DNA of 64,000 bases from Streptococcus vestibularis (GTDB lineage Bacteria > Bacillota > Bacilli > Lactobacillales > Streptococcaceae): positions 1 to 64,000 of the forward strand of contig JAABLG010000005.1 in assembly GCA_010604095.1 (NCBI GenBank), written 5' to 3'. Made by a program: the position numbers and the translations under genes. The notes under the pieces are model-generated. The model was not told where the DNA came from and did not search any database. It saw only the letters and a list, made by a program, of their open reading frames with translations. Shown piece after piece: positions 1-9,495 of the stretch (positions are counted from its first letter, which is position 1; every line of letters starts with the position of its first letter).

Positions 1-47
1 TTATTTCAATTGTCTACTTGACACGGTACGTATCAGGCTTTTTGGCT

Positions 48-512
48 TTAGTTTGATAGTTGTTTAAAGTTCTTTTGTGCTTCTAGGATAATGGGTGCCA
101 GACGTTCGATATCAGACTGTGTACCACGAAGCTCGAAGTCCCCTAACATAGGGAAACCAAAACGTTTACTATATTGCTTAGCAGTTAGGCAGTATTGATT
201 GTTGAAGTTTCGGTTACCAGAACCGATGATACCAAAGCAACGTTTGTAGTTATCATGGGCTGCGATAAAGTCTCCCAGTGGATTAGTTAGGATTTCGACA
301 TCTCCATTGTCGATGCCATTGCCTCCTTCAAGGTAGGTTGGCAATAGAGCAACAAAGGGTTCGTCCACTTGGAAGGTTTCATGATTGAGTTCTTTAATAT
401 TGATTTGGCGACAGGCAATTCCGTGTTTTAGGGATAAATAATCAGACATCCGTTTGACAAAGCTTTGGGTATTGCCACTAAGACTAATATACACGAGGGT
501 AAGTTGAGACAT
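48..512 (-). CDS. nrdI: NrdI-type flavodoxin, class Ib ribonucleotide reductase activator
   Basis: 154-residue flavodoxin-like protein. The N-terminus ([12 protein letters not shown]) is an FMN phosphate-binding loop, and the [15 protein letters not shown] stretch is the isoalloxazine-side loop typical of NrdI. In class Ib ribonucleotide reductase, reduced NrdI supplies oxidant to build the dimanganese-tyrosyl cofactor of NrdF. The start at 512 (MSQLTL) is chosen because an AGAGGAC ribosome site lies just upstream; an in-frame extension to 581 would run through the promoter. The gene stands alone, without nrdE or nrdF in view, so a flavodoxin-like paralogue is possible. The NrdR-type operators in front of it support a dNTP-synthesis role. 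Confidence 0.88.
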   Translation of the reverse strand: MSQLTLVYISLSGNTQSFVKRMSDYLSLKHGIACRQINIKELNHETFQVDEPFVALLPTYLEGGNGIDNGDVEILTNPLGDFIAAHDNYKRCFGIIGSGNRNFNNQYCLTAKQYSKRFGFPMLGDFELRGTQSDIERLAPIILEAQKNFKQLSN

Positions 513-526
513 AAGTGTCCTCTTTC

Positions 527-581
527 TATCTATATCTTGTGTTTGCTCAATCATTCTAACACAAGATATTGTGTTTTTCAA
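527..581 (-). promoter_or_regulatory. nrdI promoter with tandem NrdR boxes
   Basis: On the minus strand TTGAAA (576-581) and TAGAAT (553-558) are 17 bp apart. The spacer is almost filled by ACACAAGATATTGTGT (559-574), 15 of 16 matches to the NrdR box ACACWATATATWGTGT read on the minus strand. A weaker copy (12 of 16) lies at 527-542, exactly 32 bp away, about three helical turns, which is the usual NrdR tandem geometry. Repression by NrdR is inferred. Confidence 0.8.
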
Positions 582-638
582 GTTGCCTCCTTCTGACTAA
601 GAATTGCCTATCTAGCTCTTTTTCTTTACTTGTAAAAG

Positions 639-647
639 TGATAAAAT
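639..647 (+). promoter_or_regulatory. rel promoter, extended -10
   Basis: TG-A-TAAAAT lies 35 bp before the rel start. The -35 region is only a T-rich tract, so the extended -10 carries the call. Confidence 0.5.
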
Positions 648-681
648 AAAGGATAATTAAAAAGTAGCGAAGGAAGAAATC

Positions 682-2901
682 ATGGCTAAAGATAAAAATA
701 TAACAGGCGAAGAAATTTTAGACATTTGCTCGGCTTACATGTCAGCAGATGATTTAAAATTAGTGGAAAAAGCCTGGCATTATGCGACGGAGGCTCATAA
801 TGGGCAATTTCGTCAGTCAGGAGAACCTTATATTATCCACCCTATTCAAGTGGCAGGTATCTTGGCAGATCTCCATCTTGATGCAGTGACAGTGGCCTGT
901 GGTTTCTTGCATGATGTCGTTGAAGACACCGAAAAGACGCTAGATGATTTGGAAGCAGATTTTGGCCTTGATGTACGAAATATCGTAGATGGTGTGACCA
1001 AGCTTGGTAAGGTCGAGTACAAGTCACACGAGGAGCAACTAGCTGAAAATCACCGTAAGATGCTTATGGCCATGTCTAAGGATATTCGTGTTATCTTGGT
1101 TAAATTGGCAGACCGTTTGCATAATATGCGTACCCTCAAGCATCTTCGTAAGGACAAGCAAGAGCGTATTTCTCGTGAAACAATGGAAATCTATGCTCCC
1201 TTGGCTCACCGTTTGGGTATCAGCCGTATTAAATGGGAACTGGAAGATATGGCCTTCCGTTACCTTAACGAGGTGGAATTCTACAAAATTTCCCACATGA
1301 TGAAGGAAAAACGCCGTGAACGTGAGGAACTTGTGGATGAGATTGTCGCTAAAATCAAGACCTATACCTCTGAACAGGGACTTGTCGGAGACATTTATGG
1401 CCGCCCCAAACACATCTACTCAATTTATCGTAAGATGCGTGATAAGAAGAAGCGCTTCGATCAAATTTATGATTTGATTGCCATTCGCTGTGTCATGGAG
1501 ACGCACAGTGATGTTTATGCCATGTTGGGCTACATCCACGAGCTTTGGCGCCCCATGCCTGGTCGCTTCAAAGACTATATTGCCAATCCTAAATCCAACG
1601 GTTACCAGTCTATCCATACAACGGTTTATGGGCCAAAAGGGCCTATTGAAATTCAAATCCGTACTAAGGAAATGCACCAAGTTGCCGAATACGGGGTTGC
1701 AGCTCACTGGGCTTACAAGAAAGGTATCAAGGGCAAGGTAGATTCAAAAGAGTCTGCTTTGGGAATGAACTGGATTAAAGATCTTGTGGAACTCCAAGAT
1801 GCTTCAAATGGCGATGCTATGGGTTTTGTGGACTCTGTTAAGGAGGATATTTTCTCAGAACGTATCTACGTCTTTACACCAAATGGTGCTGTTCAGGAAT
1901 TGCCTAAAGATTCGGGGCCTATTGACTTTGCCTATGCCATTCATACCCAAGTCGGTGAAAAGGCTACAGGTGCTAAAGTCAATGGTCGTATGGTTCCTTT
2001 GACTGCTAAGCTCAAGACAGGTGACGTGGTTGAGATTGTCACCAATGCTAATTCTTTTGGTCCTAGCCGTGACTGGATTAAGATGGTTAAGACCACCAAG
2101 GCCAGAAATAAGATTCGTCAATTCTTTAAAAATCAAGACAAAGAAGCTTCTATCACCAAGGGGCGTGAGCTTTTGGTTGGCTACTTCCAAGAGCAGGGCT
2201 ACATTGCCAATAAATATCTGGACAAGAAGCATATAGAAGAAATTCTTCCTCGTATGAGCGTACGCAGTGAGGAGGCTCTCTATGCGGCTGTTGGTTTTGG
2301 TGAAATCAGTGCTGCTGCTGTTTTCAATCGTTTGACGGAAAAAGAACGTCGTGAAGAAGAGCGTGCTAAGGCTAAGGCTGAAGCTGAAGAGCTAATGAAG
2401 GGTGGCGAAGTCAAGACTGAGAAGAAAGAAGTTCTTAAGGTCAAGAGTGAAAATGGGGTTATCATCCAAGGTGCCTCAGGTCTCCTCATGCGTATTGCCA
2501 AGTGCTGTAACCCAGTGCCTGGAGACGAAATTGAAGGTTACATCACTAAAGGACGTGGTATCGCCATTCACCGTTCAGACTGCCATAATATCAAGAGTCA
2601 GGAAGGTTATGAACAACGGTTAATTGAAGTAGAGTGGGATGAGCGTAATGCTAATAAATCTTATTTGGCTGAGATTGACATCTATGGTCTTAACCGTTCA
2701 GGTCTGTTGAATGATGTTCTTCAAATCTTGTCAAATACGACTAAGAGTATTGCGACGGTCAATGCGCAACCAACTAAGGACATGAAGTTTGCCAATATTC
2801 ATGTTAGTTTTGAAATTGCCAACCTCATTGAATTGACTGGTCTTGTGGATAAAATTAAAATTATTCCAGATGTTTACAGTGTTAAACGTACCAATGGTTA
2901 A
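682..2901 (+). CDS. rel: bifunctional (p)ppGpp synthetase/hydrolase Rel
   Basis: 739-residue long RelA/SpoT homologue that makes and degrades the alarmone (p)ppGpp in the stringent response. Domain order: HD hydrolase (about 40-195, with H53 and the H77-D78 pair of HDVVEDT intact), synthetase (about 235-350, with RPKHIYSIYRKM and YQSIHTTVYG), TGS (about 395-455, IYVFTPNGAVQELP), a helical/zinc-finger region with CC in AKCCNPVPGDEI, and a C-terminal ACT domain (about 665-739). The intact HD site predicts hydrolase as well as synthetase activity, as expected for Firmicute Rel. Start ATG follows GAAGGAAG. dtd starts 12 bp after its stop, so the two are probably co-transcribed. Confidence 0.97.
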   Translation: MAKDKNITGEEILDICSAYMSADDLKLVEKAWHYATEAHNGQFRQSGEPYIIHPIQVAGILADLHLDAVTVACGFLHDVVEDTEKTLDDLEADFGLDVRNIVDGVTKLGKVEYKSHEEQLAENHRKMLMAMSKDIRVILVKLADRLHNMRTLKHLRKDKQERISRETMEIYAPLAHRLGISRIKWELEDMAFRYLNEVEFYKISHMMKEKRREREELVDEIVAKIKTYTSEQGLVGDIYGRPKHIYSIYRKMRDKKKRFDQIYDLIAIRCVMETHSDVYAMLGYIHELWRPMPGRFKDYIANPKSNGYQSIHTTVYGPKGPIEIQIRTKEMHQVAEYGVAAHWAYKKGIKGKVDSKESALGMNWIKDLVELQDASNGDAMGFVDSVKEDIFSERIYVFTPNGAVQELPKDSGPIDFAYAIHTQVGEKATGAKVNGRMVPLTAKLKTGDVVEIVTNANSFGPSRDWIKMVKTTKARNKIRQFFKNQDKEASITKGRELLVGYFQEQGYIANKYLDKKHIEEILPRMSVRSEEALYAAVGFGEISAAAVFNRLTEKERREEERAKAKAEAEELMKGGEVKTEKKEVLKVKSENGVIIQGASGLLMRIAKCCNPVPGDEIEGYITKGRGIAIHRSDCHNIKSQEGYEQRLIEVEWDERNANKSYLAEIDIYGLNRSGLLNDVLQILSNTTKSIATVNAQPTKDMKFANIHVSFEIANLIELTGLVDKIKIIPDVYSVKRTNG

Positions 2902-2913
2902 GGAGCTCTTGCT

Positions 2914-3357
2914 ATGAAGATTGTGATTCAGCGCGTGCAAAAGGCCTCCGTAGCTATTGAGGATCATACGGTTGGTACTATTAATCAGGGTCTCTTACTC
3001 TTGGTTGGAGTGGGTCCAGAGGACACCAGAGAGGACTTGGATTATGCGGTGCGTAAGATTATCAATATGCGCATTTTTTCAGACGAAGCTGGCAAGATGA
3101 ATCTCTCTGTTAAGGATGTTGGTGGCCAGATTTTGTCGATTTCTCAGTTTACGCTTTTTGCGGATACGAAAAAAGGGAACCGACCGGCCTTTACAGGGGC
3201 TGCAAAGCCTGACATGGCTAGTCAGTTCTATGACGATTTCAATCAATCCTTGTCAACCCATGTTCCTGTAGAACGAGGACGCTTTGGTGCAGATATGCAG
3301 GTTAGTCTAGTTAATGATGGGCCTGTGACCATCATTTTAGATACCAAAAATAGATAA
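2914..3357 (+). CDS. dtd: D-aminoacyl-tRNA deacylase
   Basis: 147-residue DTD. It hydrolyses D-amino acids from mischarged tRNA (for example D-Tyr-tRNA) in the cytoplasm, keeping D-residues out of proteins. The N-terminal [13 protein letters not shown], the active-site SQFTLFAD motif (about residues 77-84) and the C-terminal NDGPVT motif are all present, and the length is typical. It lies directly behind rel with an AAGGAGC ribosome site overlapping the rel stop region. The rel-dtd pair is common in Firmicutes. A strong terminator follows. Confidence 0.96.
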   Translation: MKIVIQRVQKASVAIEDHTVGTINQGLLLLVGVGPEDTREDLDYAVRKIINMRIFSDEAGKMNLSVKDVGGQILSISQFTLFADTKKGNRPAFTGAAKPDMASQFYDDFNQSLSTHVPVERGRFGADMQVSLVNDGPVTIILDTKNR

Positions 3358-3360
3358 GCA

Positions 3361-3395
3361 AACCATTTCCCACCTTGTATGGGAAGTGGTTTTTT
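3361..3395 (+). terminator. rho-independent terminator of rel-dtd
   Basis: A 12-bp stem (AACCATTTCCCA with TGGGAAGTGGTT, one G-U) is followed by a T run. Confidence 0.9.
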
Positions 3396-3592
3396 GCTAC
3401 TCTAGATGACCTTCAAGACATTATAAGTTGCTAGACTGAATCTTCGCTATTTATGATTTCTCTTTGTCATTTTGGAGAGATAAAAATAAAGAATATTTAA
3501 TGACATTAAAAAATGTTTCTCTAGAATTTCTAAAAAAATCTGACCATTCATGATGAAAAAGTTACCGTTTACGAGGATTACCGGAAATTCCC

Positions 3593-3657
3593 TTGTTTTA
3601 CAAAAAAGATTAAGTTAACATTAATTTCATAAGAAACACCAAGCGGTTTTTATGAAA
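3593..3657 (+). promoter_or_regulatory. candidate dextranase promoter and 5' mRNA hairpin
   Basis: The 353-bp gap 3396-3748 holds no gene. TTGTTT (3593-3598) and TAACAT (3616-3621) are 17 bp apart, placing transcription start near 3628. A 12-bp stem with one bulged G (3625-3637 with 3646-3657) sits at that position and has no T run after it, so it is not an intrinsic terminator. Its placement suggests a stem at the 5' end of the dextranase mRNA. The promoter is a weak match, and the stability role is inferred. Confidence 0.45.
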
Positions 3658-3748
3658 CTAAAAACGACTCGAGTTTACTGCATGCAAATAAAATAGTGAT
3701 AATTTGAAACGCCGAGGTGATAAAGATTTTGTAGAAGGATAGAGATGG

Positions 3749-6700
3749 ATGTCAAAGAAAGTATCGTCAACTAAATTATTATCAGGTTTGTTTGTAGCTG
3801 GTGGTGTCTTGGGAATTAGTCAAGTAGCCAAGGCAGATAACGTTGTCAGTTCCGAAGCAACCAACCCCGTCATTACCAGCAAGGCAGATAACTTGGTCGT
3901 GGTACCAACTGAGGTGGTTGCTCCAGTTGCAACAACAGAAATAGGTCCATCGTCTGCAGCTGTTACGACAGATACGGCAACAACTGCGACTGCTACCACA
4001 GTATTTTCCCAAGCGGTACCAACAGAGAGCGCTAGCTCAGAAACTCTTGTAGCTAGTGAAGCGATAGCTCCTGAGTCAGCTGCTGTGGAAACCATCACAT
4101 CATCATCTGATAATGCTACGGAAGCAGGACGTCATTCAACAGCCCAAGTAACACCAGTTACTGAAGTGACAGAACAAAACTTGAATGGCGATGCTTACTT
4201 GACAGATCCAGAAACAACAAAAGCAGCCTATAGTAAGGCTGATGGTGATGTTAATTACTCTGTTGTTGTATCTAACCCAACAGCAGAAACTCAAACTTTG
4301 ACTGTCAACTTGACCCTTCAACAGGCTTCAGAAATCATCGGTCAAGATAATGTTGATGTGACACTGGCAGCGGGGGCTTCGGTTAAGGTTTCAAATTTGA
4401 CTGTTGCGTCAGAATGGTTGACAAACAACACAGGTTACTTGGTGACAATTAGTGTCAACGACAAATTGGGTAAAACCTTGACAAGTAAACGTGTTGGCTT
4501 ATCTGTTGAAAATGATTGGACAGTCTTCCCACGTTACGGTATTGTAGCAGGTTCACCGACTGATCAAAATAGTATCCTTGTCAAAAATTTTAAGGCCTAC
4601 TGTAAAGAGCTTGAGCTTATGAAGTCTATGAATATTAACTCATATTTCTTCTACGATGCTTACAGTGAAGCTACCAATCCTTTCCCAAAGGGTGTTGATA
4701 GCTTTGTTCAAAAATGGAATACCTGGAGTCACACCCAAGTTGACACTAAGGCCGTTAAAGAATTGGTGAATCAAGTGCATAAGTCTGGCGCTGTTGCCAT
4801 GCTCTATGACATGATTTCAGCAGATTCAAATCCAAAGACTCCAGCCCTTCCGCTCGCTGCTTTGGTTTATAATTTTTATGACAGCTTTGGTAAGAAGGGT
4901 GAGCCGATGACTTATACTATCGGTGACAACCCAACTCAAGTTTACTATGATCCAGCTAATCCTGATTGGCAAAAATACATTGCAGGTGTCATGAAATCAG
5001 CCATGGACCGTATGGGATTTGATGGTTGGCAAGGTGATACAATTGGTGACAACCGTGTGACAGATTATGAGCACCGTCACAGCACAGACGAAGCTGACTC
5101 ACACATGATGTCTGATTCATATGCATCATTTATTAATGCCATGAAAGACCTTATTGGTGAGAACTATTACATCACAATCAATGATGTCAATGGCGGTAAT
5201 GATGATAAATTAGCCAAGGCACGTCAAGATGTTGTTTATAATGAGCTCTGGACAAACGGTGGTTCAGTGCTTCCAGGACGTATGCAAGTTGCCTATGGGG
5301 ATTTGAAAGCACGCATTGATATGGTCCGCAATAAAACTGGTAAATCACTTATCGTCGGTGCCTACATGGAAGAACCAGGTATTGACTATACTGTTCCTGG
5401 CGGAAAAGCAACTAACGGTGCTGGTAAAGATGCCTTGGCTGGTAAGCCATTGCAGACCGATGCAACCCTTCTGGTAGATGCGACAGTAGCTGCAGCTGGT
5501 GGTTACCACATGTCCATTGCAGCCCTTGCCAATGCTAATGCAGCCCTAAACGTCCTTCAAAGTGCTTATTACCCAACTCAATACCTGAGTGTGGCTAAGG
5601 ATGCTATTCGTAAGCTTTACAATTACCAACAGTTTATCACTGCTTATGAAAACCTTCTTCGTGGCGAGGGTGTGACTAACAGCATTCAAGCTGTGTCTAC
5701 CAAGAATGTTGCTGGTGAAATCCTTTCTAAAGATGCGCTAGGTGTGACAGGAAATCAAGTTTGGACATTTGCTAAATCAGGAAAAGGTTTCTCAACTATT
5801 CAAATGATTAACATGATGGGTATCAATGCGGGCTGGCATAATGAAGAAGGTTATGCGGATAATAAAACACCGGATGCACAAGAAAATCTCACAGTTCGTC
5901 TTAGCCTAGCAGGTAAAACAGCTCAAGAAGCCGCTAAGATTGCCAATCAAGTCTATGTGACATCACCAGATGATTGGGCAACTTCAAGCATGAAGAAGGC
6001 ACAAGCAAGCCTTGAAACAGATGACAATGGTCAACCAGTGCTTGTCATTTCAGTTCCTAAGTTGACTCTCTGGAACATGCTTTACATCAAGGAAGACACA
6101 AGAGCAACACCGGTAGCACCGGTTGCCTTAAAACCAGTTACTAACCAAGCTAGTAAGAAAGCAGATAATACCGTAACAGCTGAAGCAAGCTCAGAAACAG
6201 CTCATTCAGAAGACACATCAGTAACTAAAGATTCAGAAGTTTCTACAAATGTGAAACCGATTGTTGAACATGCTCAACCAGATGAAACAATGCAACCAGA
6301 ACCATTAGTTGATACACTCATAAAATCAGCAGCTATCCTAGTATCTATGGAATCAGAAACACCATTTGATGGGAAAGATGGAGACCTGGTATCTAACTCT
6401 GGTCAAGGAGCGCCAGAATCAGCTTCAGTAAATACACTAGCTTCGGAGGCCCTAAGCTTAGCGACTTCAGAAGCATCATCAGACATTTTAGAAAGTGCAA
6501 CGATATCATCAGCAACCTCAGTCAACACAAGGGATTCAGCATCTTCAATATCTGAATCAGAACCTGCAAGCAGTGCCATGGTCTCAGAGTCGGCCATTGC
6601 AACGACAACAGTCGTTTCAGAATCACATGTAGTTGCTGAACCAGTCCTTTCATTGACAGAATCAGAAAGTCAAGTGAGTCCTTCAGAAGTGGCTTCGGCG

Positions 6701-7309
6701 ACTTCTGAAACAGTAAGCACATCAGAAGAGGTCATCCTTGGTGGACTATCAGAAAACATCAATAGTTGGAATAGATTCCCTGATTCTCCACGTGTATCAG
6801 AATCCTTGCCAAGTACTTCAGAAACAATCACAGAAGCAGCGTCACTCTTTAGCAATTATGCAAGATATTCAGAAACAGCAAGCTCAGAAGTTCATTCTAT
6901 GGTAGCAGCATCTTCAGAAGCTTCTATTGAAAAATTAGCGGTATCTATTTTAAAGGATACTGAGGGTGGTTTATATGATGCAAGGACAATTAGAAATATT
7001 GTTGAGATGATTGATAGCATCACGACAAATGTTCGTTACACTCATGGGACCCTTCAAGAAGTTGCTAACACAGCCTCATCAGATAACACCTACAGTGGTA
7101 GTCAAAATCTTAATATTGCCAATAAAACCACAACACAAAAAGGTGATAAAGGAACGACAGAAGGTCTCAAAGAGACAATTGTCAAAACAGCAAAATCTCA
7201 TAAGTGGGGGGAACATGCTGTGGCTATCCTTACAGCCATTGTTCTAGCAGGTGCAGCCGCACTGGCAGCTCTTCGTAATTTCTTGATGTCAAAAAAAGAT
7301 AACAAATAA
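3749..7309 (+). CDS. secreted GH66 dextranase with Ser-rich stalk
   Basis: 1186-residue endo-dextranase family protein that would cleave alpha-1,6-glucan outside the cell. Signal peptide 1-29 (cleavage after AKA), then a Ser/Thr/Ala-rich linker to about 135, a beta-sandwich domain, and the GH66 barrel. The nucleophile Asp is D430 (GWQGDTIGDN) and the acid/base Glu is E499 (YNELWTNGG). Their 69-residue spacing matches the 68 between D385 and E453 of S. mutans DexA. Residues about 800-1060 are a low-complexity Ser-Glu-Ala stalk rich in SES/SEAS. The C-terminus has a hydrophobic segment and SKKDNK tail, but no LPXTG motif before it, so sortase anchoring is doubtful. A terminator follows; nothing suggests an operon. 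Confidence 0.93.
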   Translation: MSKKVSSTKLLSGLFVAGGVLGISQVAKADNVVSSEATNPVITSKADNLVVVPTEVVAPVATTEIGPSSAAVTTDTATTATATTVFSQAVPTESASSETLVASEAIAPESAAVETITSSSDNATEAGRHSTAQVTPVTEVTEQNLNGDAYLTDPETTKAAYSKADGDVNYSVVVSNPTAETQTLTVNLTLQQASEIIGQDNVDVTLAAGASVKVSNLTVASEWLTNNTGYLVTISVNDKLGKTLTSKRVGLSVENDWTVFPRYGIVAGSPTDQNSILVKNFKAYCKELELMKSMNINSYFFYDAYSEATNPFPKGVDSFVQKWNTWSHTQVDTKAVKELVNQVHKSGAVAMLYDMISADSNPKTPALPLAALVYNFYDSFGKKGEPMTYTIGDNPTQVYYDPANPDWQKYIAGVMKSAMDRMGFDGWQGDTIGDNRVTDYEHRHSTDEADSHMMSDSYASFINAMKDLIGENYYITINDVNGGNDDKLAKARQDVVYNELWTNGGSVLPGRMQVAYGDLKARIDMVRNKTGKSLIVGAYMEEPGIDYTVPGGKATNGAGKDALAGKPLQTDATLLVDATVAAAGGYHMSIAALANANAALNVLQSAYYPTQYLSVAKDAIRKLYNYQQFITAYENLLRGEGVTNSIQAVSTKNVAGEILSKDALGVTGNQVWTFAKSGKGFSTIQMINMMGINAGWHNEEGYADNKTPDAQENLTVRLSLAGKTAQEAAKIANQVYVTSPDDWATSSMKKAQASLETDDNGQPVLVISVPKLTLWNMLYIKEDTRATPVAPVALKPVTNQASKKADNTVTAEASSETAHSEDTSVTKDSEVSTNVKPIVEHAQPDETMQPEPLVDTLIKSAAILVSMESETPFDGKDGDLVSNSGQGAPESASVNTLASEALSLATSEASSDILESATISSATSVNTRDSASSISESEPASSAMVSESAIATTTVVSESHVVAEPVLSLTESESQVSPSEVASATSETVSTSEEVILGGLSENINSWNRFPDSPRVSESLPSTSETITEAASLFSNYARYSETASSEVHSMVAASSEASIEKLAVSILKDTEGGLYDARTIRNIVEMIDSITTNVRYTHGTLQEVANTASSDNTYSGSQNLNIANKTTTQKGDKGTTEGLKETIVKTAKSHKWGEHAVAILTAIVLAGAAALAALRNFLMSKKDNK

Positions 7310-7314
7310 TAGGT

Positions 7315-7345
7315 AAAACTCTTTGTGTGAACAAGGAGTTTTCTT
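7315..7345 (+). terminator. terminator of dextranase gene
   Basis: Stem AAAACTC/GAGTTTT with an inner TTGT/ACAA pairing, followed by TTTTCTTT. Confidence 0.8.
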
Positions 7346-7374
7346 TGGGTAGACTGCTATTTTTCTGAAAATTG

Positions 7375-7383
7375 TGATACAAT
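7375..7383 (+). promoter_or_regulatory. ilvA promoter, extended -10
   Basis: TG-A-TACAAT lies 36 bp upstream of ilvA. No good -35 is visible at 17 bp. Confidence 0.6.
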
Positions 7384-7418
7384 AGAAATAGTTTGAATAT
7401 TGTGTCAAAGGAGAGCCA

Positions 7419-8669
7419 ATGATTACTGCAAATGATATCGTAAAGGCTAACGAAGTCTTAAAAAACGTAGTGGAACGTACACCACTAGATTTTGATCGCT
7501 ATTTGTCTGAAAAATACGGAGCAACCATCTATATTAAAAAAGAAAACATGCAAAAGGTGCGCTCTTTCAAATTGCGTGGAGCCTACTATGCCATCCACCA
7601 GTTAAGCGATGAGGATAAGGCACGTGGTGTGGTTTGTGCTTCAGCCGGAAACCATGCTCAAGGGGTTGCTTATACTTGTAATGAGATGAAGATTCCTGCA
7701 ACCATCTTTATGCCAGTAACCACGCCTCACCAAAAAATTGGTCAAGTACGTTTCTTTGGTGGTAAGTTTGTAACAATCAAATTGGTGGGAGATACCTTTG
7801 ATGCTTCTGCTCAAGCAGCACAGGAATATACCAAGTCTGAAGGCATGACTTTCATTGCTCCATTCGACGATTATAATGTCCAAGCGGGTCAAGGAACAGT
7901 TGCTTACGAAATTTATGAGCAGGCTCAAGAGGAGGGTGTTTCCTTTGATAGCATCTTGGTTCCAGTAGGTGGTGGTGGTCTCATCTCTGGTGTTTCTACT
8001 TATATCAAAGATGTGGCACCATCTATGGAGGTTATCGGTGTTGAAGCTAGTGGCGCTCGTAGCATGAGAGCAGCTTTTGACCGTGGCTATCCTGTAAAAC
8101 TCGAAGAAATCGATAAATTTGCGGATGGGATTGCTGTCCAAAAGGTGGGAACCAAAACTTACGAAGTGGCTCGTAAACATGTGGATCGCCTCTTGGGTGT
8201 TGATGAAGGGCTGATTTCAGAAACCTTAATTGATATGTACTCTAAAGTTGGTACCATCGCAGAACCTGCAGGTGCAGCCTCTGTAGCGGCCCTTGAAGTG
8301 ATTAAAGATGAGATTAAGGGAAAAACCATCGTTTGTATCATCTCAGGAGGTAACAATGACATCAACCGTATGCCGGAGATGGAAGAACGTGCCCTTATTT
8401 ATAATGGCATCAAGCACTATTTTGTGGTTAATTTCCCACAACGTCCAGGTGCCCTTCGTGAATTTGTAAATGATATCTTGGGACCAAATGACGACATCAC
8501 TCGTTTTGAGTACATCAAACGTGCCAATAAAGGCAAAGGTCCAGTTCTTATTGGCGTGGCTCTTAGTGATAAGAATGATTATGACGGCTTGCTTGAACGT
8601 CTTTCGGACTTTGACCCAAGTTACATTAATCTTCACGGTAATGAAACACTTTACAATATGCTTGTCTGA
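7419..8669 (+). CDS. ilvA: threonine dehydratase (deaminase), isoleucine biosynthesis
   Basis: 416-residue PLP enzyme converting L-threonine to 2-oxobutanoate and ammonia, the committed step of isoleucine synthesis. The PLP lysine is K51 in VRSFKLRGAYYA. The phosphate-binding glycine loop VGGGGLISG and SGGNND follow. The C-terminal about 85 residues (HYFVVNFPQRPGALREF) form the short ACT-like regulatory domain of the Firmicute type, giving the usual length. Start ATG follows AAAGGAGAG. It has its own promoter and terminator here; no ilvDBNC genes are in the window upstream. Confidence 0.95.
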   Translation: MITANDIVKANEVLKNVVERTPLDFDRYLSEKYGATIYIKKENMQKVRSFKLRGAYYAIHQLSDEDKARGVVCASAGNHAQGVAYTCNEMKIPATIFMPVTTPHQKIGQVRFFGGKFVTIKLVGDTFDASAQAAQEYTKSEGMTFIAPFDDYNVQAGQGTVAYEIYEQAQEEGVSFDSILVPVGGGGLISGVSTYIKDVAPSMEVIGVEASGARSMRAAFDRGYPVKLEEIDKFADGIAVQKVGTKTYEVARKHVDRLLGVDEGLISETLIDMYSKVGTIAEPAGAASVAALEVIKDEIKGKTIVCIISGGNNDINRMPEMEERALIYNGIKHYFVVNFPQRPGALREFVNDILGPNDDITRFEYIKRANKGKGPVLIGVALSDKNDYDGLLERLSDFDPSYINLHGNETLYNMLV

Positions 8670-8694
8670 GGACAGGTTTACCTAAGGAGAAAAG

Positions 8695-8717
8695 AACCGA
8701 CGAAAGTTGGTTTTTTC
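8695..8717 (+). terminator. ilvA terminator
   Basis: Stem AACCGAC/GTTGGTT (one G-U) with a GAAA loop, then TTTTTT. Confidence 0.85.
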
Positions 8718-8750
8718 TATTTGTAAATAGAAAAAAATCTTGTTTCCAAT

Positions 8751-8778
8751 CAAAAACCCTCAGTATTTCTACTGAGGG
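8751..8778 (-). terminator. def terminator
   Basis: Perfect 9-bp stem CCCTCAGTA/TACTGAGGG; on the minus strand it is followed by TTTTTG. Convergent with the ilvA terminator. Confidence 0.88.
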
Positions 8779-8787
8779 CTATTGTCG

Positions 8788-9402
8788 TTATTCGATAATT
8801 AAGAGTCCATCTTTGATGGCGAATGGATTGTCTTTGTTAATATGGTCGTAGAACATGATACCGTTAGTATGGTCAATTTCGTGTTGGACAACGATTGAAT
8901 TGTAGCCACGGAATTTGATGCGTTTCTTTTCACCTTCTTTGTTGAAGTATTCAACGGTTACACGTGCGTGGCGAACAACATAGCCAGGGACATCACGGTC
9001 TACTGAAAGGCATCCTTCTCCCTCACCTAGGGCAGCATCCTGAACAGAATGGGCAACGACTTTAGGGTTGTACATAATCTCTTGAAGGCTGTAGGCCTCT
9101 TTTGGTGGATTGCCTTCAGCGTCTTCAGGATTTGGAACGAGAACGGCGATAATACGTTTTGAAATATCTAATTGTGGGGCTGCTAGACCGACACCTCCAC
9201 GAAGCCCCATTTTTTCAGCAATGATAGGATCCTGTGAATTACGAAGAAATTGCATCATTTTTTCACCCAGGATAATATCTTCATCTGAAAGTGGAAGGGT
9301 TACGTCTTCAGCGACAGCACGCAAGGTTGGGTTACCTTCACGAATGATATCATTCATATCAATCATATGGCTGGCGCGGATAATTTTAGTTTGAGCGTCC
9401 AT
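8788..9402 (-). CDS. def: peptide deformylase
   Basis: 204-residue metalloenzyme that removes the formyl group from nascent N-formylmethionyl proteins at the ribosome exit. All three family motifs are present: GVGLAAPQ (residues 70-77), EGCLSVD with metal ligand C131, and QHEIDH with ligands H174 and H178 and catalytic E175. The length and N-terminus ([18 protein letters not shown]) match the streptococcal type-2 enzyme. AGAGGTAAATAA precedes the start codon. It is monocistronic, convergent with ilvA. Confidence 0.97.
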   Translation of the reverse strand: MDAQTKIIRASHMIDMNDIIREGNPTLRAVAEDVTLPLSDEDIILGEKMMQFLRNSQDPIIAEKMGLRGGVGLAAPQLDISKRIIAVLVPNPEDAEGNPPKEAYSLQEIMYNPKVVAHSVQDAALGEGEGCLSVDRDVPGYVVRHARVTVEYFNKEGEKKRIKFRGYNSIVVQHEIDHTNGIMFYDHINKDNPFAIKDGLLIIE

Positions 9403-9495
9403 TTATTTACCTCTATTTTCTTTGATTTACTTGTTTATAACTATAGCACAAAAGGGGTGAAAATTAAACCATCAAGGGTTCAGCGAAAGCTTTTT

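Noticed and set aside
1..47. Possible end of another gene at the left edge
   Set aside because: Too short to support any reading frame or terminator.
842..2501. Several open frames opposite to or out of phase with rel
   Set aside because: Shadow frames of a highly conserved gene; no ribosome sites or family likeness.
6400..6900. Tandem repeat array in the Ser-rich part of the dextranase
   Set aside because: Low-complexity Ser/Glu/Ala composition with irregular units, not a regular DNA repeat.
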